Source: Archegozetes longisetosus (taxonomy: Eukaryota; Arthropoda; Arachnida; Sarcoptiformes; Trhypochthoniidae). Taken from it: 64,000 bases of DNA. Numbering within the stretch: the stretch's first letter is position 1; each line of letters starts with the position of its first letter. The notes beneath the pieces were generated by a model. The model was not told where the DNA came from, made no database searches, and saw nothing but the letters and a program-made list of their open reading frames with translations. This document shows positions 1 through 12,400 of this stretch, piece after piece. The stretch spans positions 13,078,220-13,142,219 of the forward strand of contig JAEMBT020000001.1 of the NCBI GenBank assembly GCA_018873245.2, read 5' to 3'. The position numbers were made by a program, and so were the translations under genes.

Positions 1-19
1 CGACTCTCACTGTTCAGAT

Positions 20-61
20 AATAATAATAATAATAATAATAATTATAATTATAATAATAAT
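20..61. repeat. (TAA)n microsatellite
   Basis: Nearly pure ATA/TAA triplet run with two ATTATA interruptions at the left window edge. Confidence 0.9.
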
Positions 62-1140
62 AAATTTGTTTGTATATGACATTACAGTAATATTTGTGAG
101 TTTATCTGCTTTTTTATTTGTTTCAATCGACAAACAATCAGCTCAAGTATTGAAAAATGTTTTGGGCGGCTATAATAACCTCTAAATAGCTACTGATTTA
201 AATATCAATTTTTTAGAGATAAATAAGATTCTGAACAATATGTAATTGTTTTCTCTTCTCTCTCTATATATATATATATCTCTGTTTAGTTTTGAATAAT
301 CTAAATAATTGCACATTAGTTAAATGTATTTTCTTTAAAGTTTTACTACTTATTTACTTTTTTTCCAAATCAGAATTAGTGACCTATCGATAGACCTGAA
401 CATAACTGATAACAAAATTTAGAGTCAATAATAACGAGAAGTAATTAATTGACTTTAAAATAACAACAATTAACATTAATATTGAATGTATAAAAACTTA
501 TTGGAGTTAATTATCAGAAAATCAAAAAAGGCTTAAAACCATTGAAATAAAGATTTGGGAAAACTTTACAAAACGTTTTACCCATAGGTCACTTAAGTTA
601 TTCTGATATGAAAATAACGCTAATATTTGACCATAAGTTTAATTTAGACAACTACTTATGTTCTCAATCTTATTTATCTGTCGTTTTAAGGCCTAATCAT
701 TTATCGCACATTAAGCATAAGTGAAAACCGATAAAACAGTTTTATTTTTGTTAGAATTGAAGCCAAAACTAAAAACGAAGGCACAGAAAACATTTTATAT
801 ATGATAAATAATTCTGTTTGTCATCTCTTTTCAAGCAAATAGTTTAATAAATTCAAAGTTTAATAAATCCAATGTTTTAATAAATATTTGTTTAGTCGAG
901 TCAACAATTACTGTATTGTTTACTTCAATTATCAATTATCAGGTACGGTATCTTTTGAGATATTCAAATCTCTATTTAACACATCCCATCAATAAAACCA
1001 CTAAAAACTTTTTCTCTAATTATTTTCTTTTTTAAAAATAATTCTAAATTCACATAAAACAATTAATTGGTGTTGGATTTGAATAAATTATTGGCTAATC
1101 AACACATTATGCACTAATCAGTTCAGTTCATAGTCTTATG

Positions 1141-1210
1141 GTAACTTATAGTAACTTATGGTAACTTATCGTAACTTATGGTAACTTATCGTAACTCATC
1201 ATAACTTATC
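1141..1210. repeat. 10-bp tandem repeat, about 7 copies
   Basis: Unit GTAACTTATG/C, seven consecutive copies with few substitutions; the last two copies are diverged. It lies downstream of the tai stop codon and may fall in the 3' UTR or beyond. Confidence 0.9.
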
Positions 1211-2529
1211 GTTTAGTCTACTATTCAATTCACTGTACTTTTTGTCTTGTAAAACTCGATTCAATTAGAAACTAAAAACAATTAATAATAATTATTATAA
1301 ACTGTTAATAATTTGTACTCTTGTGTGAAAAAATCTTTTGTTTAAGAACATGATAACTATTTTCTATACAAAAAGAGCTAAAGTTTTTAGGAGCAGTTCT
1401 GATACTTCTCATCATATCTTAGATCAAAAAACTTCTCTACTTTTCAACGGATAGAAAAAGACTTCATAAATATTCGACACAATAAATACAAAAATTCCCT
1501 CTTTTCAAATCACAGACAACTTCAAAATTTTTTTTTGTTGAGAAAAAAAAATTTCAGAAAAAAACACACGAAAAGAGCGAACGTATTTCTCCTCCTGTCC
1601 AAAAGTTGATAAGTTTTGAGAGAAAGAAATGATGAAAAAGTTCAGAATCTATATAAACAAACTTTTGCTCTGAGGAAAAAATTTCAATTCTGACAAAAAT
1701 CAAAAAAATCAAAACAAAAAATCTGTGCGAATGAGAGAAAAAAAATATGTGATAATGAATATCAATATAATAACAATATATATATAATTAGAGGCAAAAA
1801 TCAAAATATAATATGTATTTAACTCTCAATTGATCTCTTATTCTCATCAAACCCCTCTTTAAGTGAAAAACAATAATCAACTGCTAGTTATGTAATATAT
1901 ATAACAATCAGAAATATATAGAAAATTAAGAGCAAAATAACTCTATTATAAGCTATGCTTTTCTTCACAATTAATAAACAATAGAAATGAAAAGTTCAAT
2001 AATCAATAATCAATAATAATGAATTGGTGTCAACAAAATGTTCACTTATTGATGCGATCCTTTCTTCAATTGATGGTATTCTTGTAAAGTGTTTAAGTGT
2101 TTAAGTCTTGTCGAGTGTTCTCAAGCCAATAATCTTCTATCAGGTAGCAAATCAACAAATAATTGGATTATTGGATATAATAAGGGGTGAGAAAGTTGTT
2201 TGTGATGAAAAACGTTTAGGTTTTTATCCCAATTAAAGCACCGCTGAATTGATGTCATAATAATAGTTATAATAATAATAATAGATATAATTGATTAATA
2301 AGTTGTGAAAAATACAAATTTCGATGAAATATATATCCAATTGTTGTTCTTATACGATGTTTAAATGTCTTAAAACCATATGCAATGAATAAAACGGAAA
2401 ATACTATGCATTTGAAAAATAATCGTCAAGTTATCGAATATTGATTATAAAGCGGCCCTAAATGAGGCAGTGATTTGTATGTGAATCGGACTCAAATTAC
2501 AATCTCAGCCAATTCAATATTTTTATATC

Positions 2530-2632
2530 AATCGAACTCAGTCCAACTCAATCCGATTCAGTCCAACAACAATCAGACTCAATCCAACTCAATCCGATTC
2601 AGTCCAACACAATCCGATTCCGTCCAACTCAA
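2530..2632. repeat. Degenerate tandem repeat, unit about 10-20 bp
   Basis: Repeated AACTCAATCCGATTCAGTCC-like units, alternating CAATCCGATT and CAGTCCAACT half-units, about ten half-units. It lies within 900 bp downstream of the tai stop, so it may be transcribed as 3' UTR. Confidence 0.8.
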
Positions 2633-3413
2633 CACCACAATTTGAGTCGATTAAATGGCAGCCATACGATTAATCGCTAGTATTTTCTAATCAATTAATT
2701 AACAATTATCTCGATTATTGTTCAATTGCTATTAATTAATCGATTATAGTAAAATTCCTGAGTGTTTAATTCGCAAATAAATGTTTTCTTAATTATCAGC
2801 CAAATAAATGTGAACATTGGTAAATGTCTTTAAATGGTGGTTAACATTAATAATAATTAGTTGTATTTGTTATCGATTTGTGATGAGAATTAATTGCCAG
2901 TCAAACAAATATAAGACTTGTCTCTTTCAATCAGTTCCGTAATAAGTGATTAGAAAATTATTGAAACTTTTTCAAACTTATTGAAACTTTTTTCAAACTT
3001 ATTCCGGTGTTCAGTTGTCTTGAGTTATGAAACTTTTCGCACGTGTCATATTCAGTAAAATGAATATCTTCTCTATATTTGTACAGAAAATATTTTGCAC
3101 GCACTTATCTCTTCAGTGTTCAATCGGTTTATAAACTAATAGTTATCCGATTGGCACAATAAACAGTTATCTTTTGACGCACTTTACAAACAGTGTTTGA
3201 AAAATGAAAAAATTCATTTGTAATTGTCTCACATGATATCACAAGAACAGTATAATAGTTAATAATGATATTTGTCAGAGTTTAGGCTATATGCCCGAGA
3301 GAAGTTAGTCAAAATATATATAGAAATGATAGTTCAGCAAAATATATTCAATTATAGTTGTGTGTGTGCCATATTTTGCTAAAATGTTAGCATATATTCT
3401 ATTTAAATATCAG

Positions 3414-3479
3414 TTATGATGGCTCTGATAGTAGTTGTTGGAGTAAACTCTTCTTTTGATCACCTGGCTTCGAATCATC
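3414..3479 (-). CDS. tai: tai coding exon 11 (C-terminal LXXLL box and stop)
   Basis: Sixty-six nucleotides encode [21 protein letters not shown] and a TAA stop (3414-3416). The acceptor is GTTATAG|GATGAT and joins exon 10 in phase 0. The segment [11 protein letters not shown] is strikingly like the extreme C-terminus of vertebrate SRC-1a ([10 protein letters not shown]), where it forms an additional nuclear-receptor box. The composition, reading frame and the match leave little doubt, although the exon is too short to be found by ORF length and has no transcript support here. Confidence 0.85.
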   Translation of the reverse strand, partial: DDSKPGDQKKSLLQQLLSEPS

Positions 3480-6400
3480 CTATAACATATAATATTTATG
3501 TTATTTTTATCTTCAAATTTAATGCTATTCAAATTTTTATTTATTCATTTTTCTACTTTTTTTATATACCTTTTTGTTTACTAATTGGTAAAAGTTTTAA
3601 ATTTTATTAGATTCAAGTTAGTCAAATTGAAATAAAGTAATGTTCAAACTATTAAGCTTTTAAATAGTTCTAAAGAATATGATTATTGAATGCTGAAAAA
3701 ACTGTTTTGATCTAATAATAGTTGAATTAGTTCGGAAAACAACTGAAACAATAGAGAATAAAAGTTTTCAAACTATTAGTCAAAGTTAAGAGAAAATGAC
3801 TGTCACTATAAAAATGCAAACTTATTAAAAAGTTGAACAATTAATAAGAAAATGAGAAAGGAGAGCTAGAACAAAGAGATCTTACCATAGAATTACTTCT
3901 GTTGACATTGAGTGAGAGATGAGAAACAGGAGAGTTAACACTAGCACCAGTGCTAACCTCATTGTTGCCAATATTGAGCAATCCTTGGGCAAAATCATCG
4001 CTTGTATTAGATAACATATGAAACATATCGAGATCTTCTTGAGTTATCGACTGCGAAGACATATGAGACAACTGCTGCTGCTGTTGTCCTACTGGTTGCT
4101 GTATTTGTTGTGTCTGTTGCTGTTGTGTTCGACCACTCACTAAAGTTCTCAGTTCTTGTTTCACGTATTCTGATGTTGAAGTCATTCCCGAGTTATTTCT
4201 CATCCTATCGTTCGGTTGACTACTGCTTTGGGTGAATGTCTGATCGAAAGTGAACTGGTCTGAAGTCTGCGGCTGCGAGTATGTCACTGTTTGATAGCTT
4301 GGAGATGGCAGCGATTGATCGGTCGCAAAACGCGGCGAATTGACTCTCATTGGAGATGGGAGTGTTGTTACTGCCATTCTCTGCTGTTGCGGTCGGCTTA
4401 TCTGTTGAGGGAATTGTTGGGCTACTCCGAACTGTTCCGGATATGGTGACGATCGAGCGTTTCGCGGTTGTGGCGGTGCTGTAGCTCGCATTGGTCGCCC
4501 CGCGAACCTCTGCTGACCTGTTGCCGCATATGTCGGACCGTTACCTGTCGTAACAATTATGATTATTAGTAAAGATTTCTTTAAATTATTCATTTAGTTA
4601 ACTATTTGTATATCGACAAAATCGATTGAAACTCGTTTAGATGAGTGAGAAATTTGTTTAAAACTGACTATCGATTCTAAAGTGATTAGTTTTTCAGATC
4701 AACTAAACTACAAGTTAATAAAAGATTTAAATCTGATTAAGAAGTTTAGTCATTAAAAGTTAATACTCTATCGGAGATAAAGTTATTGGTTTGAAAGTTA
4801 AAAATGAATTAAATTTGTTAGTGAACAGTGGAAAACATTAAAACTTGTTTAGAATAACCGCACTATAAAATAACTCAATCGTAGAACTCGATCACTAACA
4901 AAGCAATTAACGACTAATCATATAAATTAGTGACTATCAAACTGCTTTACGATCCATTAGTCTGTCTTGAAATGAGCAAATTTAACATTAGTTTCTATAG
5001 CAATCAGTGTTATGACACCAAAGCTTCAAAAATCATGCTATAAATAATATAATTACCGCTGAGCTGTGCATTGAGCATGGGGTTGGTTTGTTGAATTGAC
5101 ACATTTTGACTCGACTGTGGTATCACTTGCTGACTGTTCACCTGTTGGCCCAAAGCCTGAGGTCTGACCGCTTGGGACCAGTTGTTTGTTTGTGGAGACA
5201 TTTGCATTAATGGTGAATGTGGTCCTTGAGCTGGTGATGGAGACGATGCGAAATGCGGTGACATTCTGTGCTGATTAGCGGTCGGGTATTGACCACCCGA
5301 AGGACTAGGATATGACTGTTGAGCCACAGGTGCCGGCGAGTACGGAGTGCGCGGGCCTGGACTCAGTTGTGGTGCCGGAGACTGAGGTAGAGGTGAAGAA
5401 ACCGCTGCGATCGGGATCGTATAGCGGGGTGATAATTGCGGCCCTCCGTCTGGTTGAGGAGTTCCAGGGCCGCCCCTGGACTTCACAGTTAGCGCCACAT
5501 TTGGTGCCACTGTATTGTTGAGTAACTCGTTCATGTTCTCCGGGAATCCGCTGAAACCCATTTGTTCCGAATTTAGTGGTTGTTGCGTTTGGGGAATCAT
5601 CTGTTGCTGTGACTGTTGGGCCAAAAGCCGCTTCTGTTGCTCTAACATTTTTCTGTCCGTCAATATCTTCCGCATCTGTGGCGTCACATTCGGGGCTCGA
5701 ACCTGTGCTGCCACTTGGGTTAGGTTAGGGTTCAGTTGCATGTTCTGTGGCAGGTATTGTTGCCTTGGCTTTTGTAGTCGTGGCGGTTGAGGTCGTGGTT
5801 GCAGCTGAAAGTTTGCTTGAGGTTGAGTCTGATTCAACAAATTAAATAATCATTAGATTTCAGTATTATTTGCATTTAAGTAGTCTTTGGTTTGAGTTTT
5901 TATACAGATTAAACTTCATATTGATTTCATATACCATTCAGGGACTAATTCAATTTAGATAAAGGTCTTAGGTTTGATTTTCATAAACTATTTTAATGAT
6001 AACTAGAGATCGAGAAAACAATTCAATTGTATCTGAAATGCATCAAAGTCTATATAACTGTAAGATCAAATATTTTAGACTTCAGTCACCTGTTGAGCAG
6101 AATTAACAATCTGTTGTCCATAAGTGGTGGCCGTGTAGGCGGGCGGCGGAACTTGATAATTGGGCGGAGCAGTGGTAGCCGTGAATGGCGAAGTGACTAC
6201 ATTCGGAGTCGTAGGTGTCGTCACTTCAAAGCTCATCAATTGTTTTTGAATGGCACTGATGGCCATTCGCTCGTTGAGATCAACAGGAGCTGTGGGCGTC
6301 GAAGGCGTGGCTACATTGGGAGCCGATGGCTCTATCACTTCTTCGAGAATTCTCAAAAGCATGGTGTCTTCGGATTGGGTGGAAACTGGTTGTTGCCTTT

Positions 6401-9400
6401 GATTTTTTGCAGGCAAATCCAGATTCATCTCCTGCTGCATACTTATGAAGTCGTCTAAAATCGATGATAAGTACGGGTCAGACGGTGACTGATCATCAAA
6501 ATTGATCAAGTTGGAGTTGGAAGTGGTCGAGACCGAGACCGGTATCTGCTGGGTTTGGATATGTTGTTGAGGTTGTTGTTGCTGTTGATAGAATGGTGTC
6601 ACTTGTAATGGTGTTTGAGGTGCTATTGGTGTTGAGGGCTGTTGGATTTGCATTAGAGTCCTGTTAACTACTTGTGTTCGACCGCCTTCTGATAGGATTT
6701 GGTTTAAGACGTTTGTTGAAGACTGTTGTTGCTGTTGAGGCTGCTGCGACTGTTGTTGTTGGAGTTGAGGAGGTTGTGAAATCGTTTGCTGTATACTTAT
6801 TTCTGTTAGTTTAATAGTTTGTTGTACTTGTGGTTGGATTGGTAGTCGTTGTGGTTGCTGTTGTCGGAATTGAGGGATCTGTTATCATATTCAAAATTAG
6901 TATTCAATAATCAATAGTCAGCTCATTCTTCTCAGTTGAAATTCAAACAAATTAACGAAAAACCAATTGAGAAAAGTTTACATACCTGTTGAGGTCCTAG
7001 TTGTGGGACATTAGTAACAATCGGAACCATCATCGGGGCGGAGGTTTGCGGCACATTGGCCGCTGATGTGAATATCACTTGGCCGCCAGATTGTGACACT
7101 TGACCAGATTGTGAGACTGTATGGATAGGAGTCGGAATCAATTTCTTCTCTAAATTTCGTGGAAGTTTAGCGTCCGGTGTTTGAGATATAATCGATGTCG
7201 GAATTGAAATGTCTTCGGGTAAAGAGGTCGGAGTTCTGGCCAGCATTGAAGCTAACATTGGGTTCTGACCAGCCAGAAGTGCTGGTTGATGGTTGGCCGT
7301 AACACATGCAACAGATGCTGGTCGCTTAAGATCTGGTGTTTGTGGCTCGTAATGAGTTGACGTCTCGTCAATTGATTTTCGTTTGTTGGCCATTGAAGTG
7401 GCCATTACTTCGTTGATACTCGTTGGAAGCGATGAAGAGGCTGAACAGGCTATTAATTATGATAATGACAATTAGGTATAGTTGTTAAAGTTATGGAAAA
7501 TAGTTGCAAATTGTATTAATAAATTAACTGAAAATATCATTAATAGTTGAACTAAAAATAGTATTAATTAGTAGCTTAACTAAAATTAGTATCAATTAAT
7601 ATAAATGAAAAGTTTAATTACATGGAGAATCCATCTGTTCTTTCTTGAAATGCGAAACAAAGTTATTATCTCTATTATTATCATTATCTTTGAGCAACTG
7701 TTCGACTAAATCGTGATTCTTATTAATACTTCTTTTGCCAATATCATCATCATTGAGAAGCATTCTCAACATATTATTATTATTGGCCACCTTTTTATCT
7801 GCACTTCCAACGCTTCCAGGACCTGATGCTTCGTAAGAGGGAGTGGTTGGCGCGTTCACTGAACCCGGAGCTGCGGGTGTGTTCGCCACAGATCCCATCT
7901 CTCCGTCATCCTGGTCATCATTCAGTAGTTCCCGAAGAATGTTGTCGCTTGCGAGACCTGGTTCTTTCTTGATTATCGGCGAAGAATCTGGTTCTTCCAC
8001 CGCGAAGATTCCTTGAGTCAACAAATCTCTCAACTTATCCTTCGATGGCGTAAAGTCTTCCAGTTTTGTGTTGAAATTGGACGAACTCTGTTGAGAATTC
8101 GGTTGTACTATTTGTGACTGTGGAGAAGTATTTGACGGGCTTCTCACTAAATTAGCGATTGTTGGCGAAGAGGCACAAATCGGTGATGTTGACTGACCGG
8201 CATTGGAGGTCACTATCGATGGTGGTGTTGTTACCGGAGTGAAGACAGCACTCGAAGTGTTTGTCACTGCTATTGTGGATGTTTGCGGCTGCATTGATGT
8301 TGCGCCAGTTGTTGTCGCCTCTTGAGAGTTCGCATCGTAACTATCCCACGAAACTGATGACGTCGGAAACATTTCGCTTATGCCCAGGCAGTCGTTTAGC
8401 GAAAATTCTGAGACATTACTCGGCGATAGAGCTGAGAATGAAGGGAATGGTGTCGTCGATATCATTCCTGTTTGCGTGTTCGCGTATATCACCGGACCTG
8501 CCATTGATTGCGAGGTCGATATCGATGAACCTTAAATTCAGAAATCAATTAATATAAAATAATCTTCAAAGTGATTGTTAAATCAGTTTTTAAGCCCTGA
8601 ATCGCTGTAAATCATGTGTACTAACAATATATCACAAGTCTGAATAGCTTATTAACTAGTGCTTAAACTTAATTGAATTTGATCTACAACAATAAGACAG
8701 ATAAAAGTGAACTGGAGCCTAATGATTGGAAAAACTTTTTAACATGCTATTCGTTATACATATTTGCCTACCAGTGAGCAAATTAGAATTGATAGACGAG
8801 ATCAGATTACTTGAAGATGGATTACAATTAGCCAATTGACCACTTGGATTGGCGATAGTACTCGCGAAGGTCGGATTACCAACCCATGTAGTAGTTGTAA
8901 TAGGACTGGGAGTTCCGCCGCGAGACGAGGAGGCTTCTGATGAGCACGAGTTCTCTGAATCTCTAATAATGGAATGGGTGGCCATTATGAAGTCCGATGG
9001 CTCCGACACTTGATTGCCGCTGAATAGCTTTGACTTAGTTTGCACGTGTACGTACTTGTCGTTGGCCACCTAAATTTTTAAGTAGATTCAAATGTTCAGT
9101 TAATCATTTAAATGTTTCTAATTAATTATAACTTTCTATAGATTGTAGTATTTTCTGATTGACTGTAATAGTAATTTTGAAAAGATATTTTACTAAATTA
9201 AGGATTAAATGATTGCTAGTATTCAACTATTATATAATAAATAATTGAATTTAGAATTACTATAAGTACTAATCCTTATGAAAATGACAGTCAATTATAA
9301 TATTTGCATAATTATTATTTATTCTGCTGGTCAATTAAGGATGAAAATAATTAGAAACTTTAATCTATTCCATCCTATTACTATAAGCATTCATAATCTC

Positions 9401-12400
9401 ATTCATAATATGTTTGAACATTAATTTTGTTTCCTTCAAACAAACCCTAAACTAAAGATCAAAATTTAGATTAGAAACAGCTATCATATCAAGTGTCAAA
9501 CACTTGTCATTGTCTTCAAACTAATTATAATTACAATTATCATACCATTAGCCTATATATGCCACTGGTCACATTAGATCTACTCGAAAGCGCATCCTTA
9601 AGATGCGACTGTACTCTTGGAAAGTCGCTTGGATGGCATAACTCTAATATTATTCTTCCCACTAAATCCTTATTCAAGTATTGGGAATAAGTTGATGAAA
9701 CTCCAGAGGTATCGATCGCCAGGATTTTTCCTGTCAGATCTAATCTAGTGGTGAACTGTTCAACGATCACATTAGAGGCTGATTTCTCGGTGGCCGGTAT
9801 TCTCCGCGCCACACAAACCAAACAGTTTTCATCTGCCGAAGAAGTTGTCGTCGTAGACGAACCAGTAGTTGAATTTCGTTTTGATTCTAAAGAGGGTACC
9901 AGAACTGCCGATATCTGCATATTCTCATACTGTGGCGATTGTTTATCTAGGCTTTTTGAACTGATCGGTGTACTCATTAATGATCGAAATTCCGAATCCG
10001 AGTCATCGCAATCTGAATAGTTCTCCTCTTCTTCTCTTTGCTTCACTAGAAATCTGGAGTTAAAACAACGAGACTTTGACTGTGATTGTGATGAAGATGA
10101 AGTCGATGCTTGTGTTTCAGGCCAATTAAATCCGTTACCGACAGCGGACATGGGCAACAGATTTGAACTAAATCTTGGGTGATCTCCAATATGTATTATA
10201 TTATATATTGATTTGCCGACGAGTTCACTCTGTTATAGTTTGAAAATATTTTCATTAGTTATACAATTCAATAGAGATTTGGCTTTAATTGACTTCCAAA
10301 TTGATATGACGCTAAACCACCTAACGATTGATACTGAGCTAGCTGAAACTAACTAGCTGAGTCTAACTAAAATCAGACTAAATTGAAGAGTTATAAGAAT
10401 GAATTAGTCAAATATATTGTGTGGCGCGTAGTAACCAAATGAGTGGAAGTCAATGAAAATGAGTGCAAGTGAATGAAAATGTATAAATTACTTGAGCGTA
10501 TTTGAGAAATGAAGTGACATTTTCGCTGACAAATTCGATTATGCCATCAGTGTTGACAATGAACAAGAAACCATCGAGTGCTTCTAGTAACAGTGGCCCT
10601 AAAACGTCGTTCGCTAGTATTGTAGGCCTAGAGGAGGACACCTCTGATGCTTGTAGATCATCCGATGGTTCACAATCTAATCAATTTTATAATTTTCATT
10701 AATTCATTTTTATTTCTTTCTATCATACTATCGATTTTGTTTTAAAACCACTTTTTTGCATCACTTTTTCAGTAAACATTTTCTAACTCTTAAGTCAACG
10801 AAAATATAAAACATTTGTTTCCTATTATGTAGAGATTTGACGTTCGTGTGATTTATTGATTACGACAGATATTAAGTAGAAACATATTTTGGGACATTTT
10901 TTCTTTTTCTCCTAGTTTTTGTTAGAAAAGCTGTGAAAACAACTTAAAAGTAATAAAATATAAAGTACTTAAGATTATAATAACATTAATAAATAAATAG
11001 TTTGTTAAATATTTGAGTTAATACTCAAAAATAATTGGTAACCTCTAGTCCCATATTCCAAGATTAGGATCAATTTGAATAAAAAAACTATTTCTTCTTA
11101 AAATACCTAACACATCTACATGGAAATTGTCGAGAACAAAACTAGATTCAAATATTATGCAAATGTCTCATTTTTAGACTTAGATCTAACAGTCTAGACA
11201 TGACATGAAATAGTGTTTCAATTATCAAAACTTGCTAATTAAATTTAGTTGAGAGTATTTAATTAAAAACCATCAAAGACAAACTGAAGACAAAACGATT
11301 GATGAAGTAGTGTACAATAAACTTAGAAGTGAGTAGTAGACTAACAGTTATACGATGACAAATTATTAGAATGTATGGTTGAAGCCTAAAAATAAAGCTA
11401 TGTATTAAATCAAATTTAATTTAGAGTATCAGCTAGTGTACTTGTAACCACTATAGCTTTTCAAATTGACGATATGTAATAATAATATATTACTTTCCAT
11501 ATAATCAATTAGTATATGGGCTTACAAGTAGTCTATTTAATGCCTATTTTATCCCTTAATTATACCCAATAACTTACTAAAAATTATTAGTTTTGGCTCT
11601 GTTTTCGAGTAGAGCTACAAATTTTTCAAATAGTCTGCGATATTGAAACAAATTTGAACCTAAGCTTGAAAATGAGTAGTTTGGGTAGAAATAATGCAAA
11701 TTATTAAATAAGTGTTGCGTAAAATAATGTCTAAATGTCTGGTTAGTGACCAAAAGTCTGGGAAAAGCATCAACTTTAAAACTAATTCTTAATTATTTCT
11801 CAGAATTAAGTTATTATTTTTATAGAGTAATTAAAGTTGACTTCAATTAATGCTAGTAATTATCGGAAAAAACAATTTAAGTTATAGAATTGAGATATGA
11901 AAAGCAAATAGTGATGAGCTGAGAACAATAAGAGGAATCATTTGTGAAATCAAGGGGAACAATTATAAATGAACCAATGTACCAAGCTACAATTTCAAGC
12001 TCAACTCTCTACCTAAGCCAATCAATGACTTCTCGCTCTGAATAACATTTTCAGATAATCGTTCATTTAAGCCGACAAACACTTGTCTAATTAGCTACTA
12101 ATTAGATTATCAATTGTCGTAATAATTGTCTTTTCTACTACTTAACTCCTTTTTGTGTCAATTTGTCGTAAATCAAATCTTACGTCAATTTGTAGAAATA
12201 CGTTTCTTCATACATTCTCACAAAGAGAAGTATTAACAATGAAAATGCATTTTTTAAGTAATCAAACCATTTAGCTGTTCAGAAAAATAAGATAGCTGAA
12301 CATAAGTCTGAACTGAAGCCAAACAGAAGTAGAGAGAAAGAGAGAGAATATAAGTTTGATAAAGAGATGAATAAAGAGAGAATAATAAAGTAGGAGTAAA

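Larger units (their letters stand above)
1..3413 (-). other. tai 3' UTR and downstream sequence
   Basis: No coding potential is visible. In the gene's orientation the 3' UTR starts at 3413. The nearest poly(A)-like hexamer is an ATTAAA at 2765-2770 (read on the minus strand), and AATAAA occurs at 741-746 and 113-118, so the 3' end cannot be placed. Two tandem arrays and a (TAA)n run at 20-61 are present. The 64-codon plus-strand ORF at 3416-3610 is the antisense of the last exon and the following intron and is not believed. Confidence 0.5.

Noticed and set aside
3416-3610. Plus-strand 64-codon ORF
   Set aside because: It is antisense to the last tai exon and intron 10, and AT-driven.
5312-5790. 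Plus-strand ORFs of 69 and 91 codons, and similar ones at 6027-6458, 8261-8557, 9748-10020 and 10502-10702
   Set aside because: Antisense shadows of tai coding exons, where Gln/Ser codons leave the opposite frame open.
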